Below, one piece after another: positions 34,324-43,532 of a stretch of 64,000 bases of DNA; positions within the stretch are counted from its first letter, which is position 1, and every line of letters begins with the position of its first letter. The position numbers and the translations under genes are program-made. Source of the stretch: JANXQG01 sp963780045 (GTDB taxonomy: Bacteria > Planctomycetota > Planctomycetia > Pirellulales > Thermoguttaceae); assembly GCA_963780045.1 (NCBI GenBank), contig CAVZZZ010000001.1, positions 5,022,001-5,086,000 on the forward strand, in the 5' to 3' direction. The notes under the pieces are model-generated. The model did not search any database, was not told the origin of the DNA, and saw nothing but the letters and a program-made list of their open reading frames with translations.

Positions 34324-35694
34324 CTAGAACCCAAGCCCCGGCCCAGCAAGCAGGCCGGTCTCAGTCGTGCCGTCGGTGACGTGAAAGATGGTGGGAAAAC
34401 TGTCTTCCCAACCGCGGTTGCCGGCCGGGCAGTATTGCCGGGCGTTGCCTTCGACGGCGGCCACGCCGGGGACGCGGGCGGCCAAGCTGGTCGAATGGAG
34501 GAATGAAGCACCGGGACAGGTCAAGTCCTGCACGCAGAGGAACATGCCGTATTTCTGCGCGGCGGCGGCCATCAACAGCGCCACCGAATGACCCTTGCAA
34601 GCCTTCAGCGCCACGCCCGAATAGCCCAGCTCGCGGGCCAATTGCAGGCTTTCCAGGTCCACGAGCGACTCGTCAATGACCACAGGCTTGATCCGCGCCG
34701 CGCGGTGCATTCGGTTTTCACTCGCCGCGCGAAGATCGCGCGACGTGGGCTGTTCGATGTATTGAAGCCGCCGAAAGGCGTCCGGGGCGCGGCCTTCTAG
34801 TTGGGCCAGAAAATCAAGCACGTAGTCCACGCAAGAACAACGCTCATTGAAATCGGCCGAATAATACCACTGGCGGCAGTCCCGCGCAACCTGCGCCTCC
34901 GAAGTCACCCGTTCAACCGCGACCACCCGCTCCACGTCCCAGGCCAGGTCGTCGCCCGCAAGCTTGATTTTCAAGTGCGTCAAGCCGTCGCGGGCGATCC
35001 ACTGAGGAAGCGTTTCCGGCAGCCCGTCGCCCACGGGCTCGGCAGCGTCGGCCGCGGTCAAGGGGTCCAACGCGCCGACGAGGTGATAAAGCGGCATGCG
35101 CGGTTTCGGTTGCCGCAGCGTGTAGCGGTCGAGATGCTCGCCGGCGAACTCGTCGCCGAGCCACGCGGAAAGGTCCCTAGAGACGAACTCCGGCCCAAGC
35201 AGATTGTACGAATTCTCGCCCAGCGCTTTGCCGTAGGCGTCGTGGATCGCCGCCTCCAAGGGGCTGACGGCGACGAGTTGCGCCAGTCTTGGTATCATCA
35301 CGCCCACGCTCTCTCCAGCCACCGCTGCCGTCGCGGCCGTCACCGCATTCGCCAAGAGGTCGCTTGACGTCTCCAAGTCGGTGGTGATCTGTAGCGGATG
35401 GCCCCAGCCGTCGTAGTCGTTCGCGAGGCGAACGAGCCCGTAAGCCAGCCCGATCATCGTGATCAACGTTTTCTCCACTGAGAGTCGTTCACTGGGCCAC
35501 GCCCAGACATTGCCCATCGGCATCGAGCCGCGGCCCCGGCCGCGCCGACCATCCCGCGTTTCGACTTCGGCCTCGACGTCCAGGAGCACGGCATCGGTGA
35601 CCACCCGTCCGCCGAATTTCATCGGCGCACGGTATTTCAGCCATTGCTCGCTCGCGCGGACCTCGCAGAGGCGGATATCGGTAGAGAGGGTCAT
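34324..35694 (-). CDS. Enolase-superfamily enzyme (mandelate racemase/muconate lactonizing-like)
   Basis: 456 residues. The C-terminal barrel shows THLKIKLAGDD (K-x-K base), YSADFNERCSC, YIEQPTSRDL (second ligand), VVIDESLVDLESLQLARELGYSGVALKACKGHS (third ligand and the second base region) and LCVQDLTCPGASFLHS. This fits the enolase/MLE fold with three acidic metal ligands. The N-terminal capping domain (VRASEQWLKYRAPMKFGGRVVTDAVLLDVEAEVETRDG) is present. The reaction is unknown; acid-sugar dehydratases and racemases are in this superfamily. It sits ten bases behind an MFS transporter gene, suggesting uptake and conversion of a carboxylate or sugar acid. Confidence 0.8.
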   Translation of the reverse strand: MTLSTDIRLCEVRASEQWLKYRAPMKFGGRVVTDAVLLDVEAEVETRDGRRGRGRGSMPMGNVWAWPSERLSVEKTLITMIGLAYGLVRLANDYDGWGHPLQITTDLETSSDLLANAVTAATAAVAGESVGVMIPRLAQLVAVSPLEAAIHDAYGKALGENSYNLLGPEFVSRDLSAWLGDEFAGEHLDRYTLRQPKPRMPLYHLVGALDPLTAADAAEPVGDGLPETLPQWIARDGLTHLKIKLAGDDLAWDVERVVAVERVTSEAQVARDCRQWYYSADFNERCSCVDYVLDFLAQLEGRAPDAFRRLQYIEQPTSRDLRAASENRMHRAARIKPVVIDESLVDLESLQLARELGYSGVALKACKGHSVALLMAAAAQKYGMFLCVQDLTCPGASFLHSTSLAARVPGVAAVEGNARQYCPAGNRGWEDSFPTIFHVTDGTTETGLLAGPGLGF

Positions 35695-35704
35695 TGGTAA
35701 CGCG

Positions 35705-37004
35705 TCAATCGGGCAGCGGCTTTCCGCGCGTCTCGGGGGCCAGCCAGATTAGGGCCATTCCGAGCAAGTATACCAGCCCGATGTTGGCGCACGCACGGGC
35801 ATAGTCGCCTTGGAAAAACCCGATCAGCCGCCCGGTACACAGCGCTCCGAGCATAGCGAAGATGCGGCCGGAGTTGTAGCAGAGGCCCTGGGCCGTGGCG
35901 CGGACCCGCGTGGGAAACAGCTCCGGCAGGTAGAGCGGAAGCCAGCCGTAAAACGAGGCGGTGGTGAAGCCGGCCATCCACAGCGTGGCCATGAAGAGCG
36001 TGTCGAAGCTCGTCAGACAGCGGAAGAGGAATTGGCAGACCAGGAGGGAACAAAGGCAGAGGCCAAAGTAGGTCCAGCGGCGGCCGACACTACTTCCCAA
36101 TAACGCGCCGGCGAAGCAGCCGAAGATTGCGCCGGCGGCGATCGTGGCCATAGCGACGCCTTTCGCATGTGGGTTGCCCGCGCCCGCCATCTGGTCGACC
36201 CACGAGGGCAAAAAGCCATGCACGCCCGCCCAAGTGCCCACCAGCGCGACGGAAGCCAGCCCGATTCCCAGCAGTGCCCGCCGCACCAGCCGCGTGCCCA
36301 GCAGTTCGCGCAGCGGCCGGGCGGCACGGCGGCGGACAGACTCACGCCAGCGCTGCGATTCGGGCACCACCGCCAGGATGAGCAAAGCCAACACTGACGG
36401 CGACGCGCAGGCGAGCATAATCCAGCGCACAGGATGTTGGCGTCACGCGGCAAAACATGACAATCAGGCCCATCGCCAGATAGCCGACGTTGCTGGCAGC
36501 GCCGATCACGCCAGCCAACATCGGTCGGGATTTTTCCGGCCAGCATTCGACCACTAGTGCCACGCCCAATGCCCATTCTCCCCCCATTCCCAGCGCCGCC
36601 AGGAAGAACAGCGCGGCGAGCTGCCACGGTTGCGCGGCGAAGTAGCACGCGCCGGTGAAGCCGGAGTAGAAGAGGATGCTTAGCGCCATGGCGCGGACGC
36701 GGCCGGCGCGGTCGCCCAGCCAGCCGAAGAGCACGCCTCCGCACGCCGCGCCGAAGAGAAACAGCGCGATGACGTAGGACACCTGCGGCCCGACGAGCTT
36801 GTCGACCGTCGCCGCATCGGCCCCGGAGAGGCCCAAGAGGTCGATCATCGCCGGCCGCGAGACGATAGGGCAGAGTCCCATCACCACGCCGTCGAACATC
36901 CAGCCCAGCAAGGCGGCCGCCAGCACAAGCCACTGGGCGGGGTGCAAGCGGCCGTTTTGGGCGACGGCTGGCGCGTCGCGATCCTTGAGACTAACTTGCG
37001 CCAT
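35705..37004 (-). CDS. MFS transporter (one frameshift)
   Basis: 12-TM major facilitator. The first half (37004 downwards: LVLAAALLGWMFDGVVMGLCPIVSRPAMIDLLG, LFLFGAACGGVLFGWLGDRAGRVRAMALSILFYSG, ALGMGGEWALGVALVVECWPEKSRPM) has the MFS motif GWLGDRAGRVR. One inserted T near 36436 (TCCTGTGCGC for TCCTGGCGC) breaks the frame; restoring it gives VTPTSWRWIMLACASPSVLALLI and the second half (SVGRRWTYFGLCLCSLLV, ELFPTRVRATAQGLCYNSGRIFAMLG), which contains the PTRVRATAQG motif of the sugar-acid/sugar transporter branch. It is likely a carboxylate or sugar importer in an operon with the enolase-superfamily gene and a Uma2 gene. Confidence 0.85.
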
Positions 37005-37010
37005 GGCGAT

Positions 37011-37619
37011 TTAGATTAGCCAACGCTCACCGCTTGTTTGTTGCCGAACATCAACCCGCGGGCGGGCATCGCCGGGAACCAAGTGGAAGTCCAGCGAGAG
37101 AACCTGGCTGGAAAGCACGTCGGGACGCGTCAGCGACGACTCGCCCGTCTGTCGCCGTTCGCCGCCGCGGTGCTGGTAGAGCTCGAGCACCCATTTTTGC
37201 CGGTTCAGGATCAGCAACTCCCGCACTCCAAGGCGCGAATAGAAAGAGAGCTTCTCGTACACGCGGTCGCGCTGACTGGTGATCTCGATGAGAAAATCGG
37301 CCGCGCCGGTCCAGAACTTGCCGTGGTTTATGGCTGCCGTGTTGTTCAGAAAGACGACCACGTCCGGAACCCTGTAGTCGTCCGTCCAGTTCTCGGGGGA
37401 GCCGGCGAGGTTCACTCCGGGACGAACCTTGCCGAGCCCGCGCTTGGCAACGGTTTCGCCGAGGACTGTCGAGAACTCGAAGACCCAATCTTGGTGATCG
37501 TCGTCAGCTTCCGGTGACATGAAATACACCCCTTCCCATACTTCATCATGTTTGTCGGCGCCCCAAGCATGCCGCTTCTCCTTGAGATCTTCTTCCAACT
37601 CGGGATTTTCAATGAACAT
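37011..37619 (-). CDS. Uma2 family (PD-(D/E)xK) restriction endonuclease-like protein
   Basis: About 200 residues from ATG 37619. Uma2/DUF820 features: VWEGVYFMSPEADDDHQ, YRVPDVVVF (the PD), AADFLIEITSQRDRVYEKLSFYSRLGVRELLILNR (E-x-x of the nuclease core and the K/Y helix). The C-terminus is GDARPRVDVRQQTSGERWLI. Uma2 genes occur in multiple copies in planctomycete and cyanobacterial genomes and are presumed nucleases of unknown biology. It is six bases upstream of the MFS gene. Confidence 0.85.
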   Translation of the reverse strand: MFIENPELEEDLKEKRHAWGADKHDEVWEGVYFMSPEADDDHQDWVFEFSTVLGETVAKRGLGKVRPGVNLAGSPENWTDDYRVPDVVVFLNNTAAINHGKFWTGAADFLIEITSQRDRVYEKLSFYSRLGVRELLILNRQKWVLELYQHRGGERRQTGESSLTRPDVLSSQVLSLDFHLVPGDARPRVDVRQQTSGERWLI

Positions 37620-37695
37620 CGCCACGACTTTGCTCCCTTGCAGCGTTGCATTCCACAACCTGCCATATTATACCTGCTGCCGAGCCGATATGGAG

Positions 37696-38844
37696 CTACC
37701 GCTCCCACATCGCCGCCGCCATGCCGACCGACGCCGGCACGAAGACCATCAGCGGCGACCATGCCGCCAACGCCGGGCTGATCAGCATGTTTGAGCCAAG
37801 CTGCTGGCAGGCGATCGAGACCAGATAGAACAAGCCCACCAGTCCGACGCACATGCCGATCGCCACGAAGACGTTGCGGTTGTCGCGGGCAGCCACCAGC
37901 GGCAGGCCCAAGAGCAAGAGGGCAATGTCCAAGAACGGCTGCACGATCCGCGAGTGGATCATCCACCGCACGTCCGGGCTGAAGTAGATGCTTCGATGCT
38001 TCAGTCCCCAAATCAATTCGCCCGTCGAAGCGAACTGCCGCGTCATTCCGGCAGTCAGCTCGTCGATGGTCACATCGCTGACCATGAAGGCCTCGTCCGG
38101 CTTGAGCCATGCGGGGTAGTCGCGGGGCGTCATCAAGACGGGCCGGCCGTCGAGAGTCAGCGACGCTTTTTGCGCCAGGTCGCGCGGCTCGATCACGCAC
38201 TGGAGCAGATAACCCGCGGGATGCGCAGCGTCGGCCGGCAAATTGACGGCGGCGGCGGCCGTCCACGCCTTTCCGTAGGCGCACAGCTCTTGGCCCGCCG
38301 CGTCGTTGGGCGGAAGGAATTCCGGGCTTTGGATCGTCTTGCGGTCGACAATCAGGTTGTTGCCGCGAATGAGCACGTTGCTGGCGTCGTCGTATTGCGG
38401 CAGCAGCTCGCCGTAAACGTTTCCCTTGAGGTCCGACGGCCGCACGGAAAGGCGGTCCTTGATGCGCGGTATCAGCAGCTCGCGGTTGGCGGCGGAAAGG
38501 AACGTGAGGACGACGGCGGCGATGAGCACCGGCGCGACCACGCGGATCCGCGGTACGCCCGCCGCCATGAGCGCGGTCATTTCGTGGTGCCGCTGGATCC
38601 AGGCCATCGTGAACATGGCCGCCATCAACACGAACAGCGCGCTGAAGCGGTCGAAGAACGCCAGCGACTGGTAGCCGTAGTACCCGGACATCAGTTTCAA
38701 CAATGCGATGCCATGCGCACATTCCAAGAAGCCGTTGAGATTGCTGAACAAATGGATAACCACGAAGACGCCCAGCAAGCTGACGAAACAAACCACAAAG
38801 TTGTGGATGAACTGACGGAGGAGGTAGCGGTCGATGATCGTCAT
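37696..38844 (-). CDS. LptF/LptG family (YjgP/YjgQ) permease
   Basis: 382 residues. Six membrane helices in the pattern of LptF/G: RYLLRQFIHNFVVCFVSLLGVFVVIHLFSNL at the N-terminus, then FDRFSALFVLMAAMFTMAWIQRHHEMTALMAAGVPRIRVVAPVL (the RHHEMTAL-type coupling helix), a periplasmic beta-jellyroll (residues about 130-280), and C-terminal QPFLDIALLLLGLPLVAARDNRNVFVAIGMCVGLVGLFYLVSIA. These proteins drive LPS transport with LptB. The ATG overlaps the stop of the upstream aminotransferase gene (ATGA). Confidence 0.88.
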   Translation of the reverse strand: MTIIDRYLLRQFIHNFVVCFVSLLGVFVVIHLFSNLNGFLECAHGIALLKLMSGYYGYQSLAFFDRFSALFVLMAAMFTMAWIQRHHEMTALMAAGVPRIRVVAPVLIAAVVLTFLSAANRELLIPRIKDRLSVRPSDLKGNVYGELLPQYDDASNVLIRGNNLIVDRKTIQSPEFLPPNDAAGQELCAYGKAWTAAAAVNLPADAAHPAGYLLQCVIEPRDLAQKASLTLDGRPVLMTPRDYPAWLKPDEAFMVSDVTIDELTAGMTRQFASTGELIWGLKHRSIYFSPDVRWMIHSRIVQPFLDIALLLLGLPLVAARDNRNVFVAIGMCVGLVGLFYLVSIACQQLGSNMLISPALAAWSPLMVFVPASVGMAAAMWER

Positions 38845-40117
38845 ACGCCCTCAATTGCCTCCGCCAGCGTCTTGATTCCCCGGCGGATTTCGTCGATGGA
38901 GGGCACGCCGAAGCTCAGCCGCAGCGTGTTGCGCCGCCGCGGACAGCCTTCCAGCGGATAGCAGCTTTCGCCGGGCACGTAAAGCATCCCGCCTTCCACC
39001 GCGCGGCGGAACAAGGCGCCGTCGACGCCCGTGTCGATCGCCGCGGGAAGGACGAGCCATACGTAAAGCCCGCCGCTGGGCCGAATCCACTTGACGTCCA
39101 GCGGCGCGAGGTGCTCCTCGGCCGCTCGAAGCGTCGCGTCCAACTTGCGGCGGTAGCTCTCGCGGAGGGTGGTCACGTGGCGATCGAACAGGCCCGTTTC
39201 CATCGCGGCGGCGATGAGCACCTGGTTGAAGTGCGGCGATCCGAAATCGACGTTGCCCTTCTGCGCCAGCACCGGCTCGACCAGCTTTCGCGGCAGGATG
39301 CCCCAGCCGACACGGATGCCCGGCGAGTAGGGTTTGGAGAAGGTGCCGGCGTGGATCACCCGCTCGCCGTCGCCGTCGTCCTTCGCGAGCGCCAGCAGGC
39401 TGGGCACATCGTCGCCGTAGCAGCGGAGCTCGCGATAGGCGGCGTCCTCGATGACGTAGATCGAATTCTCCCGCGACCAGCGCTTGGCAATGTCCAGCAG
39501 CCGCTGGCGGCGCCGCAACGAGGTGGTAACACCCCGCGGATTGTCGTAATAGCTGACCAGATAGATAGCCTTCACGCGGCCCAGCTCGTCGGCCTTTCCG
39601 CGGCGGGACAATTCCTCTTCCAGCGCCTCCGGCACAATGCCTTCATCGTCGGCGGCGACGCCGATCGTCCGCGCACGACGTTCGTCAGCGCCGCCATGAA
39701 GACGAAGTAACTCGGCGCGGCGGCCAGAACGATGTCGCCCGGATCGAGGAGCGTGTCGGCCACAAGGTGCAATAGCTGGTTGCTGCCGGCCGTGATGACG
39801 ACCTGCTCCAGCGCCGGCGCGCGTGCGGCCGTGCCGTCGGCGGCGGCAAGCCGGGCGAGAATCGCCTCGCGGAGCGGCTTGTGGCCGATTGTCGTGCCAT
39901 ATTGCAGCGCGGCACGGGCACGTGCCGGGTTGGACCACACGGCCGCCAGGGCTTCCCGCGTAGCCTCGACCGGCAGCGTCTCTTGATCGACGAAGCCGGC
40001 CGCCAGCGAGACGATATCGGGGCGCGCCAGGGCCTCGGCCATGAGGCGGCTGATCAGTTTGTCGCCGCCTGCCCAATGTGCTCGGCGGCTGAGACCGTGT
40101 TGTGGATCGAGGGTCAT
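38841..40117 (-). CDS. PLP-dependent aminotransferase, class I/II (one frameshift)
   Basis: Start TLDPQHGLSRRAHWAGGDKLISRLMAEALARPDIVSLAAGFVD at 40117. In the N-terminal part ALEQVVITAGSNQLLHLVADTLLDPGDIVLAAAPSYFVFMAALTNV is the usual substrate/PLP entry. One base is missing near 39685; the frame continues GARTIGVAADDEGIVPEALEEELS, VSYYDNPRGVTTSLRRRQRLLDIA, IYVIEDAAYRELRCYGD and HAGTFSKPYSPGIRVGWG with the PLP Lys. The family is the LysN/MocR-like group (2-aminoadipate or aromatic aminotransferase). It heads a minus-strand cluster down to the enolase gene. Confidence 0.82.
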
Positions 40118-40288
40118 TGTCTTGTCGTCCGCGGGTGGAAGTTTAGGTAAAGGGGGGTTTTGGGTCAACGGTGAATGAAGTGAATAGCTTTGACCGGTGC
40201 ATATCGCGACGTTTTCGGCGGAGATATTTTTTTTCTCGTTTGAAACATCGCAAAATCCCCGTGTTTGTTGCGGTTTTCCAAACCGGGA

Positions 40289-40486
40289 CGAACCCAGAAC
40301 GAACCCAGAACGAACCCAGAACGAACCCAGAACGAACCCAGAACGAACCCAGAACGAACCCAGAACGAACCCAGAACGAATCCAGAACGAATCCAGAACG
40401 AATCCAGAACGAATCCAGAACGAACCCAGAACGAACCCAGAACGAACCCAGAACGAACCCGGAACGAACCCAGAACGAACCCAGAA
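40289..40486. repeat. 11-bp tandem repeat array, 18 units
   Basis: Eighteen tandem copies of CGAACCCAGAA: eight identical, four with C-to-T (CGAATCCAGAA), three of the first type, one CGAACCCGGAA and two more, followed by one or two decayed units. Unit length equals about one DNA helical turn and is not a multiple of three, so the array reads open in all frames (NPERTQNEPRT on one strand, FVLGSFWVRSG on the other). The array starts about 170 bases upstream of the aminotransferase start. See findings. Confidence 0.95.
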
Positions 40487-40499
40487 GGGACCCAGAGCG

Positions 40500-41577
40500 C
40501 ACCTGGGACGGCCCCTGGACTCCTGGCCGGCGGGTGGTTTCCACACCATTCGCGGAGCCGGGCCGGAAGCGAGGTGCGTCGGAGCACGGAGCAGAGAAAA
40601 TCGGGCCTGCCGCAAGCGCTCGCCCGCAACGCCGCCTCCTGTACGTTCATCGCATTCCCGGTCCGCGTGTCGCGGTTTGTCGCGTTTTTTTGCCGGACTT
40701 TTTCTGCCCGACATCGCGCAACCCCTTGTCCGGCAACGACTTGCGCCAAAGCGCGAGCACGCCTCCATGGAAAGTGGTGACATTCCCGTCGTACTCGTCT
40801 CGCTCCGCCGAAATGCCCTTCCCTGGACAACCGTTTGTCCCCGCCCTCACCCACTCGCGCGGCTATCTGAATGCAACAGATTGCCACACTTTGCAACATC
40901 TTTTCGCGCTTCTTGCCTCTCTTGCGGCCCTAAGAGCACGCGGGCGTTGAACTTCAGACCGCCGGCCCACGGCACCTGGAGCCTGTCCGAAAACCGTAGA
41001 AGCGACGTCTTGCCGCTTGGAAAAGGCGGCGGGACGCCGCTTCCACGATAGGATAGGCTCTTGGTCCGCGGCGTACGCGCCTCCAACCGCCAATCGCAGG
41101 TCGCTTCTCTCATATCTCATCGCTCGTCTTTCCCACTCATCGCTCTCCACTACCTCCTTTCGCCGCATTATACACGATTCTTAACTCTTGTCAACACATT
41201 GGCCGTTTCTTGTTTGCCCGCCGCCGCAAGTCCTTGCGCGGCACGGGTTTAGGTCTCTTGACATGTGTTCGCGATTTTATGCGATACCCGAAAGAGCGGA
41301 TTATGCGAAAAGGCACGTAACCCATTACGCAGCAAGGGTTTGGGGATTTCGGCCCGCAGCCGCGCCGCGGAGCAAGAAAACGGCCCGGCGAAAAAGTTTC
41401 TTGCCGGTTTCCCGCCGGATGCCGCCGGCTTGCCCGGCGGTGACTCACGCTCGATGCTACACACGCGCCTGCCACCTATGTCCCCTTATTCCCGATCCCC
41501 AGCGACGGCGGAGCCGTCGCCGGGGACGGAGAAGGAGTGGCGAGAAGGGACCGACGGTTTGCAGCAAAGAATCAGTG
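40500..41577. other. 1.1-kb stretch without a supported gene; hairpin words
   Basis: Long open frames here are by-products of the 11-bp array and have no recognisable domain. 40999-41047 contains a word hairpin of the type GAAGCGACGTCTTGCCGC / GGCGGGACGCCGCTTC. 41104-41150 holds CTCATATCTCATCGCTC words, half of a gatgag-type element without its partner arm. I see no promoter I would defend. Confidence 0.45.
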
Positions 41578-41778
41578 ATGTCGCTTTGGGGCGTGCGCGA
41601 TTCGGCGTCCTACATGCACAACGGCGCTGCCGTAACGATCCGCGAAGCCATTGCCATGCACGGTGGCGAGGCCAAAGCCGCGGCCGACGCTTTCCTCGCC
41701 CTAGAATGGGAAGAAGCCGTCCAGGTGGAGCAATTCCTGAACTCCCTGGCCGCGCCGGAGTTCGCGCGCAAAAGCTGA
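41578..41778 (+). pseudogene. C-terminal remnant of a di-heme oxidoreductase (cytochrome c peroxidase-like)
   Basis: LWGVRDSASYMHNGAAVTIREAIAMHGGEAKAAADAFLAL and VEQFLNSLAAPEF match the last 60 residues of di-heme cytochrome c peroxidase/thiol-oxidoreductase-like proteins (TAPLWG.R.S.PYLHDGRA.TL.EAI..HGGEA). No CxxCH heme motif, start or signal peptide exists upstream; the frame before 41578 is unrelated. It is a decayed gene end. Confidence 0.6.
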
Positions 41779-41992
41779 TCGAAAGAGAGCCAACGGTGCG
41801 AAGTCTCATGCCCGTGCCGAGCCCAAGCAGCGACGAGAATGTTGCCGGGGGCGACGATTGGCCCAACGCTCGAGGGCACGGTTTGGAAATAAACTAGCTG
41901 CGTCCCTCCCTGCCAGGCAAGTTGGCAAGGGTCGCCTATCCTGCAACGCCATTATTGAGTACAATAAGAATTCCTGCTGCTTTTCCGAGAAC

Positions 41993-42610
41993 ATGAGCAC
42001 GTCCGCTTTACCGCTGCCACCATTCGCCCCGCCGCAAGGACATTGGACGGAGGCGGAATACCTGTCGCTCCAAGACGGGACGACTTGGCTCGTGGAACTT
42101 TCCGACGGCCAGATTGAGGTGCTTCCAATGGCCAATCCCTTCCATCAAGGGATCGTGATTTACGTATTGATCCTTTTGAGGCAATGTGTCGCATCCATCG
42201 GTTCCGGCGTAGTCTTATGTGCCCCATTGCCGGTTCGTCTTTGGCAGGGCAAGTACCGCGATCCGGATATCGCCTATTTCAAGCCCGGCCGAATCTCCGA
42301 TCCTCGCAAGCAGCCAGACGGCGCCGATCTGGTAATCGAAGTCGTCAGCGGCGAAGAGGAGGACCGCCGCCGCGATCTGCAAACCAAGCGGCTAGAATAC
42401 GCCCAGGCCGGAATCTCCGAGTACTGGATCGTCGATCCGCAAAACGAGACGATCCTCGTGCTGGTCCTTGATGGCGACGCCTATCGAGTTCACGGCGAGT
42501 TTTCGCGGGGCACGACCGCAACTTCCGTCCTGCTGCCGGCGTTTGCCGCGAACGTCACCGCGGTTTTCGATGCCGGGCGCAGCGCCGGCGGTGCGCCGTG
42601 GGCATGCCCG
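41993..42610 (+). CDS. Uma2 family (PD-(D/E)xK) protein
   Basis: About 206 residues: GHWTEAEYLSLQDGTTWLVELSDGQIEVLPMANPFHQ, YRDPDIAYFKPG (PD), ADLVIEVVSGEEEDRRRDLQTKRLEYAQAGISEYWIVDPQN (E-x-V, K helix). No stop codon occurs before the recO start at 42611; the same frame simply reads through, making one uninterrupted open frame of Uma2 plus RecO. Either the two genes are fused or the Uma2 stop has been lost through an indel. Start chosen for the conserved motif and because upstream residues look unlike protein. Confidence 0.8.
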
Positions 42611-43366
42611 ATGTCCTCCGAAAAAGCCAGCGCGCTGGTGCTCCGCGTCACTGATTTCAGCGAAACGAGCCTCGTGGTCTCGCTCTTCACGCGGGAATTC
42701 GGCAAGATCGGCGCTATGGCGAAAGGGGCCAGACGCCTCAAAAACCCCTTCGAGTCTGCTCTTGACGTACTTGCCCATTGTCGAATAGTCTTCCTCCACA
42801 AATCGTCCGAAGCGCTCGACCTGGTGACCGAGGCACGGCTCGTGCGGCGGTTTCGGCCCACGGGCAACAACCTGCCGGGCCTGTACGCCGGCTACTACGT
42901 CGCGGAGCTGCTGGGCGGTTTGACCGACGACAACGATCCTCATCCGGAACTTTTCGATTTAGCCGACGATACGCTTGCCGCGCTGGCGGCGGGCGAAACG
43001 GTTCACAGGCGGCTGCCGCGTTTCGAGCTGGGCGCTTTGCGTTTCCTCGGCCACGCGCCGGCGCTGAACGGTGCGCCGAATGCGGCACGGCGATTGAAAT
43101 GACCGGGCGGATCGCCTTCGGCGGGACCCACGGCGGCGTCCTCTGCAGGGACTGCCGCGGCGGAAAGAGCCAGATCGTTTCCGTTACGCGCGGGCGTGCT
43201 GCGGACGATGGCCCAACTGGCCGATTTGGAGAGCCAGACTTGGCAACGGATGGAAATCGACGCCCGCACGTTGGGCGAACTCCGCGGCGTGTTGAACCAT
43301 TACATTTCGCACCTGCTGGGACGAAAACCGAGAATGTACGAATACATTCGCGAGTTTTGGCAGTGA
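42611..43366 (+). CDS. recO: DNA repair protein RecO (two frameshifts)
   Basis: SSEKASALVLRVTDFSETSLVVSLFTREFGKIGAMAKGARR is the RecO OB fold, followed by KSSEALDLVTEARLVRRF and the helical domain YAGYYVAELLGGLTDDNDPHPELFDLADDTLAAL. One base is missing near 43075; the frame continues CAECGTAIEMTGRIAFGGTHGGVLCRDCRGG, the RecO zinc module. One extra base near 43190 is followed by GVLRTMAQLADLESQTWQRMEIDARTLGELRGVLNHYISHLLGRKPRMYEYI, the C-terminal RecO motif. Function: RecFOR recombination mediator. It shares its reading frame with the Uma2 gene upstream. Confidence 0.88.
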
Positions 43367-43382
43367 GTGAGGGAAACACGAA

Positions 43383-43532
43383 ATGAAGAAACCCGAAGCT
43401 CGGAAATCCAAAATGAATAAATCCGAAATCCGAAACAAGTCGGAAATCCGAAGGACGGATTGTTTCAATCATTGGTGTCTTGGGCCTTGGGGATTTGTTT
43501 CGGATTTCGGATTTGGGATTTCGTGCTTTTCA
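43383..43532. repeat. Word-type inverted repeat (gaaatccgaa family)
   Basis: GAAATCCGAAATCCGAAAC-type words on the left and GTTTCGGATTTCGGATTTGG on the right, about 150 bases apart, overlap the start of the following lipoprotein gene. On the mRNA they would form a long hairpin covering the initiation region. Confidence 0.7.

Noticed and set aside
40143..41051. Long open frames of 130-400 codons on both strands with an 11-residue repeat (NPERTQNEPRT or FVLGSFWVRSG)
   Set aside because: An 11-base unit without stop codons is open in every frame; no start with a ribosome site, no domain, and on the minus strand one of these frames only joins the aminotransferase start by chance.
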